In this document: one piece after another, positions 62,416 to 64,000 of the stretch
How the letters are laid out: every line of letters starts with the position of its first letter
Numbering within the stretch: the first letter of the stretch is position 1
The notes under the pieces: generated by a model
Seen by the model: the letters and a program-made list of their open reading frames with translations, nothing else
Told to the model about the DNA's origin: nothing
Database searches by the model: none
Translations under genes and position numbers: made by a program
DNA from: Corynebacterium sphenisci DSM 44792
GTDB lineage: Bacteria > Actinomycetota > Actinomycetes > Mycobacteriales > Mycobacteriaceae
Direction of reading: 5' to 3'
DNA length: 64,000 bases
NCBI RefSeq assembly: GCF_001941505.1
Contig: NZ_CP009248.1
Coordinates: 1,736,001-1,800,000 of the forward strand

Positions 62416-62433
62416 CGCCACCGGCCGGTGGCG
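62416..62433. terminator. 18-bp palindrome after copy 2
   Basis: CGCCACCGGCCGGTGGCG, starting 3 bases after the stop; a possible terminator or protein site before the promoter-like TACCAT at 62479. Confidence 0.45.
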
Positions 62434-62478
62434 CCGCCGCGGCCTGGTCGCCATTCCGTAACCCGGGCCCCACCCCAC

Positions 62479-62484
62479 TACCAT
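62479..62484 (+). promoter_or_regulatory. -10 box of the last gene
   Basis: TACCAT, followed after a leader of about 25 bases by GAAGGA and the ATG at 62515. Confidence 0.4.
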
Positions 62485-62514
62485 CGACCCCACGAAGAGA
62501 CGAAGGACGCCCCG

Positions 62515-64000
62515 ATGAGCAACCGCTGGACCGATCCCACCCCCGACGACCCCGAGGACGCCCGGTCCGGGAAGGACGACGCGGCCGGCATAGCCCGCGA
62601 TGTCGCCGCCGGCGCCCGGCACGCCCCCGCCGGCGACTCCGGCGCCGCCTCGGATCCGGGGATGGACTACGGCTGGGACGTGTCGGTGAACCCGGCGGAC
62701 CCGCCCGCCGGCGAGGGGGCGGCAGGCTCAGCCCCGACCCCGGAGGCCGGGGCCGGCGCCACCGGCCCCGGCCACCCCGGCGGCGAGTGGGCGAACCAGG
62801 GCCCGGGCGGGGGCGCCGGTGACGCGCAGTTCGTCTCCTACCACCAGGACAACCCCGGCTCCTCCGCCCCGCAGGCCGACTGGGTGCACCCCGATGACGC
62901 CACCGTGGTGTCCCATCCGGACGCCGACGGCGGCAACGCTGCGGGCCACCAGCCGGACTGGGTGCACCCCGATGACGCCGGCTCCGCCGCGGGGGCGCAC
63001 TCGCCGGCCGACTCCGGTTCCGCGGGTGGACCCGACTGGGTCCACCCGGATGCGGCCGGACAGCGGCCGGACTGGGTGCACCCCGATGATCTCGGGGCCA
63101 CCGGCGGGGCGGGCTCCGGCACCCCGGACTGGGTGAACCCGAACCCGCCGCCCTCCGACGGGGGATCCGCCGCCGCATCCGGCGCCGGGGGCCCCGACTG
63201 GGTCAACCCCAATCCCCCGCCGGGCGCCCCGTCGGCCGGCACCCCACCCCACGCCGGCGGATCGGGGGCCGGCGTCGCACCGGGGCCCCAGCCGGGGCCC
63301 CACCACCCGGTCCCCGGAACCGATGGCATGGTCAACGCCGGCTACGGCGGCACACCGCCGGCGGGGCCCGGCGCCATGGCGCAGGCCCCGACGCCGCAGC
63401 CCCAGTGGTACGGCCACGGCGCCCCCGGCACACCGCAGGGCATCGGCCCCGCCGGCCCCGCCGGCCCCGCCGGCCCCGGGATGCCGCCGGCCGGCCCGCC
63501 CCCGGGAATCGCGGCGGGCACCGCGCAGGCCGGCGCCGCCGTCCACGGGGGTGCGGCGGCCACGGGCGCCACCGGGGCGTCGTCGATGCTGGCCGGGGCC
63601 GCCCTCGGCGGAGGGGTGAAGACCGTGGGCCTCATCCTCGCGGTGACGCTCCCGCTGGGCTTCGGCAGCTACCAGACGGTGACGCACCTCGCGGAGCGCG
63701 CGGACTCCTCGACCAGCGCATCGGAGAATCTGCCTCCGCTGCCATCGGAGGAATACGTGTGGCAAGTCGCCTCCATGGAAACCACCGATACAGACTATTC
63801 GGCCTTCTCGTTCCGCAACGATGATGGGGTGGAGGTCCATTGCGCCTTCGACCTCCCGGATTTCAGCAATCTCGGAGTTGGTGTTTGCGCAACCGCGGAG
63901 GGGTACTGGAACCTCGATTCCGGGGATGAACTCACCTCGGTCAACCTGAAGAGCGGCAAGAGCCTGGACGACCCGACCGAAGAAAACCCACTACCCGTCA
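62515..64000 (+). CDS. Membrane protein of a local three-member family, copy 3 (truncated by the window end)
   Basis: At least 495 residues, open to the last base. It starts MSNRWTDPTPDDP, like copies 1 and 2. The long cytosolic part (about 1-360) is low-complexity Gly/Pro/Ala/Asp and contains six DWV(H/N)P units (see the repeat entry). A collagen-like GPAGPAGPAGPG run follows near 320. One helix (about 370-388, TVGLILAVTLPLGFGSY) precedes the external domain with VEVHCAFDLPDFSNLGVGVC and EGYWNLDSG, the family's Cys pair with a slightly longer loop. GAAGGA supports the ATG. Function unknown; the repeats may bind a protein partner. Confidence 0.68.
   Translation, partial: MSNRWTDPTPDDPEDARSGKDDAAGIARDVAAGARHAPAGDSGAASDPGMDYGWDVSVNPADPPAGEGAAGSAPTPEAGAGATGPGHPGGEWANQGPGGGAGDAQFVSYHQDNPGSSAPQADWVHPDDATVVSHPDADGGNAAGHQPDWVHPDDAGSAAGAHSPADSGSAGGPDWVHPDAAGQRPDWVHPDDLGATGGAGSGTPDWVNPNPPPSDGGSAAASGAGGPDWVNPNPPPGAPSAGTPPHAGGSGAGVAPGPQPGPHHPVPGTDGMVNAGYGGTPPAGPGAMAQAPTPQPQWYGHGAPGTPQGIGPAGPAGPAGPGMPPAGPPPGIAAGTAQAGAAVHGGAAATGATGASSMLAGAALGGGVKTVGLILAVTLPLGFGSYQTVTHLAERADSSTSASENLPPLPSEEYVWQVASMETTDTDYSAFSFRNDDGVEVHCAFDLPDFSNLGVGVCATAEGYWNLDSGDELTSVNLKSGKSLDDPTEENPLPV
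62878..63215 (+). repeat. Six DWVHPDD/DWVNPNP coding repeats
   Basis: GACTGGGT(G/C)(C/A)ACCC units begin at 62878, 62956, 63034, 63070, 63127 and 63196. All spacings are multiples of three (78, 78, 36, 57, 69), so the frame is kept. The first four read DWVHPD(D/A), the last two DWVNPNPPP. The codons vary slightly, so the repeats are not a fresh slippage product. Confidence 0.8.

Noticed and set aside
62878..63215. CRISPR-like array
   Set aside because: The repeats are irregularly spaced, keep a reading frame and encode a protein motif; no spacers or cas genes are present.
53681..64000. Prophage or integrative element as an explanation for the accessory region
   Set aside because: There is no integrase, transposase, capsid, terminase or att-like direct repeat, and the only tRNA (49570-49644) is separated from it by aceE. 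Base composition looks like the rest.

Overview
The window is chromosomal DNA from a very GC-rich member of the Corynebacteriales, most likely a high-GC Corynebacterium. Gene order supports this. lipB-lipA-DUF4191, glnA, glnA2-glnE, the histidine phosphatase/zinc-ribbon/NIF3/cobC block facing HAD-ptpA-SURF1-cobD, and DUF3052/aceE are arrangements known from Corynebacterium and Mycobacterium. The coding density is high. I see no insertion sequence, prophage, integrase or CRISPR array. Many genes look leaderless: a TANNNT-type -10 box ends 6-7 bases before the ATG/GTG.

Left part (1-15 kb). The end of lipB, lipA, a DUF4191 membrane protein, an AspT/YidE-type transporter and an RDD protein lead into an unusual glutamine synthetase array. 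Three 478-residue GlnA-type enzymes (4862, 8586 and 11666) alternate with a ThDP-dependent enzyme (6644) and an ornithine-cyclodeaminase/mu-crystallin family enzyme (10406). A NiaP-type transporter faces the last one. Strong hairpins and separate promoters split the array into about four transcription units. Exact-identity tracts between the copies point to gene conversion, and the third copy has changed residues in the glutamate-binding region. A fourth, GSI-alpha type enzyme (glnA2) lies in an operon with glnE at 30.8-35.3 kb, and a glutaminase lies at 22.7 kb.

Middle part (15-50 kb). A repeat-containing surface protein and a related lipoprotein are followed by thrC-tag, a secreted lipoprotein, an MFS carrier, a glutaminase-STAS protein, an FMN reductase and metE. 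A cobalamin riboswitch with its promoter lies upstream of metE. Then come an L,D-transpeptidase, a large helicase-associated-like protein, glnE-glnA2, panB, a CYTH-CHAD protein, a galactokinase-like protein with trpB2, RNase P RNA, and the conserved phosphatase/NIF3/cobC - HAD/ptpA/GtrA/SURF1/cobD block. tRNA-Val(UAC), DUF3052 and aceE follow. cobC and cobD (aminopropanol arm of cobalamin) fit with the B12 control of metE.

Right part (53.6-64 kb). After aceE and an acyl carrier protein lies an accessory region of unrecognised proteins: membrane proteins with coiled or Pro/Ala-rich cytosolic parts, two lineage-specific paralogue families, a degenerate FHA protein, a degenerate J-domain protein, a lipoprotein, and a final truncated gene with six DWV(H/N)P repeats. 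A palindromic GGAAC-N13-GTTCC motif recurs upstream of two of these genes. This region and the glutamine synthetase array are the best candidates for something undescribed.
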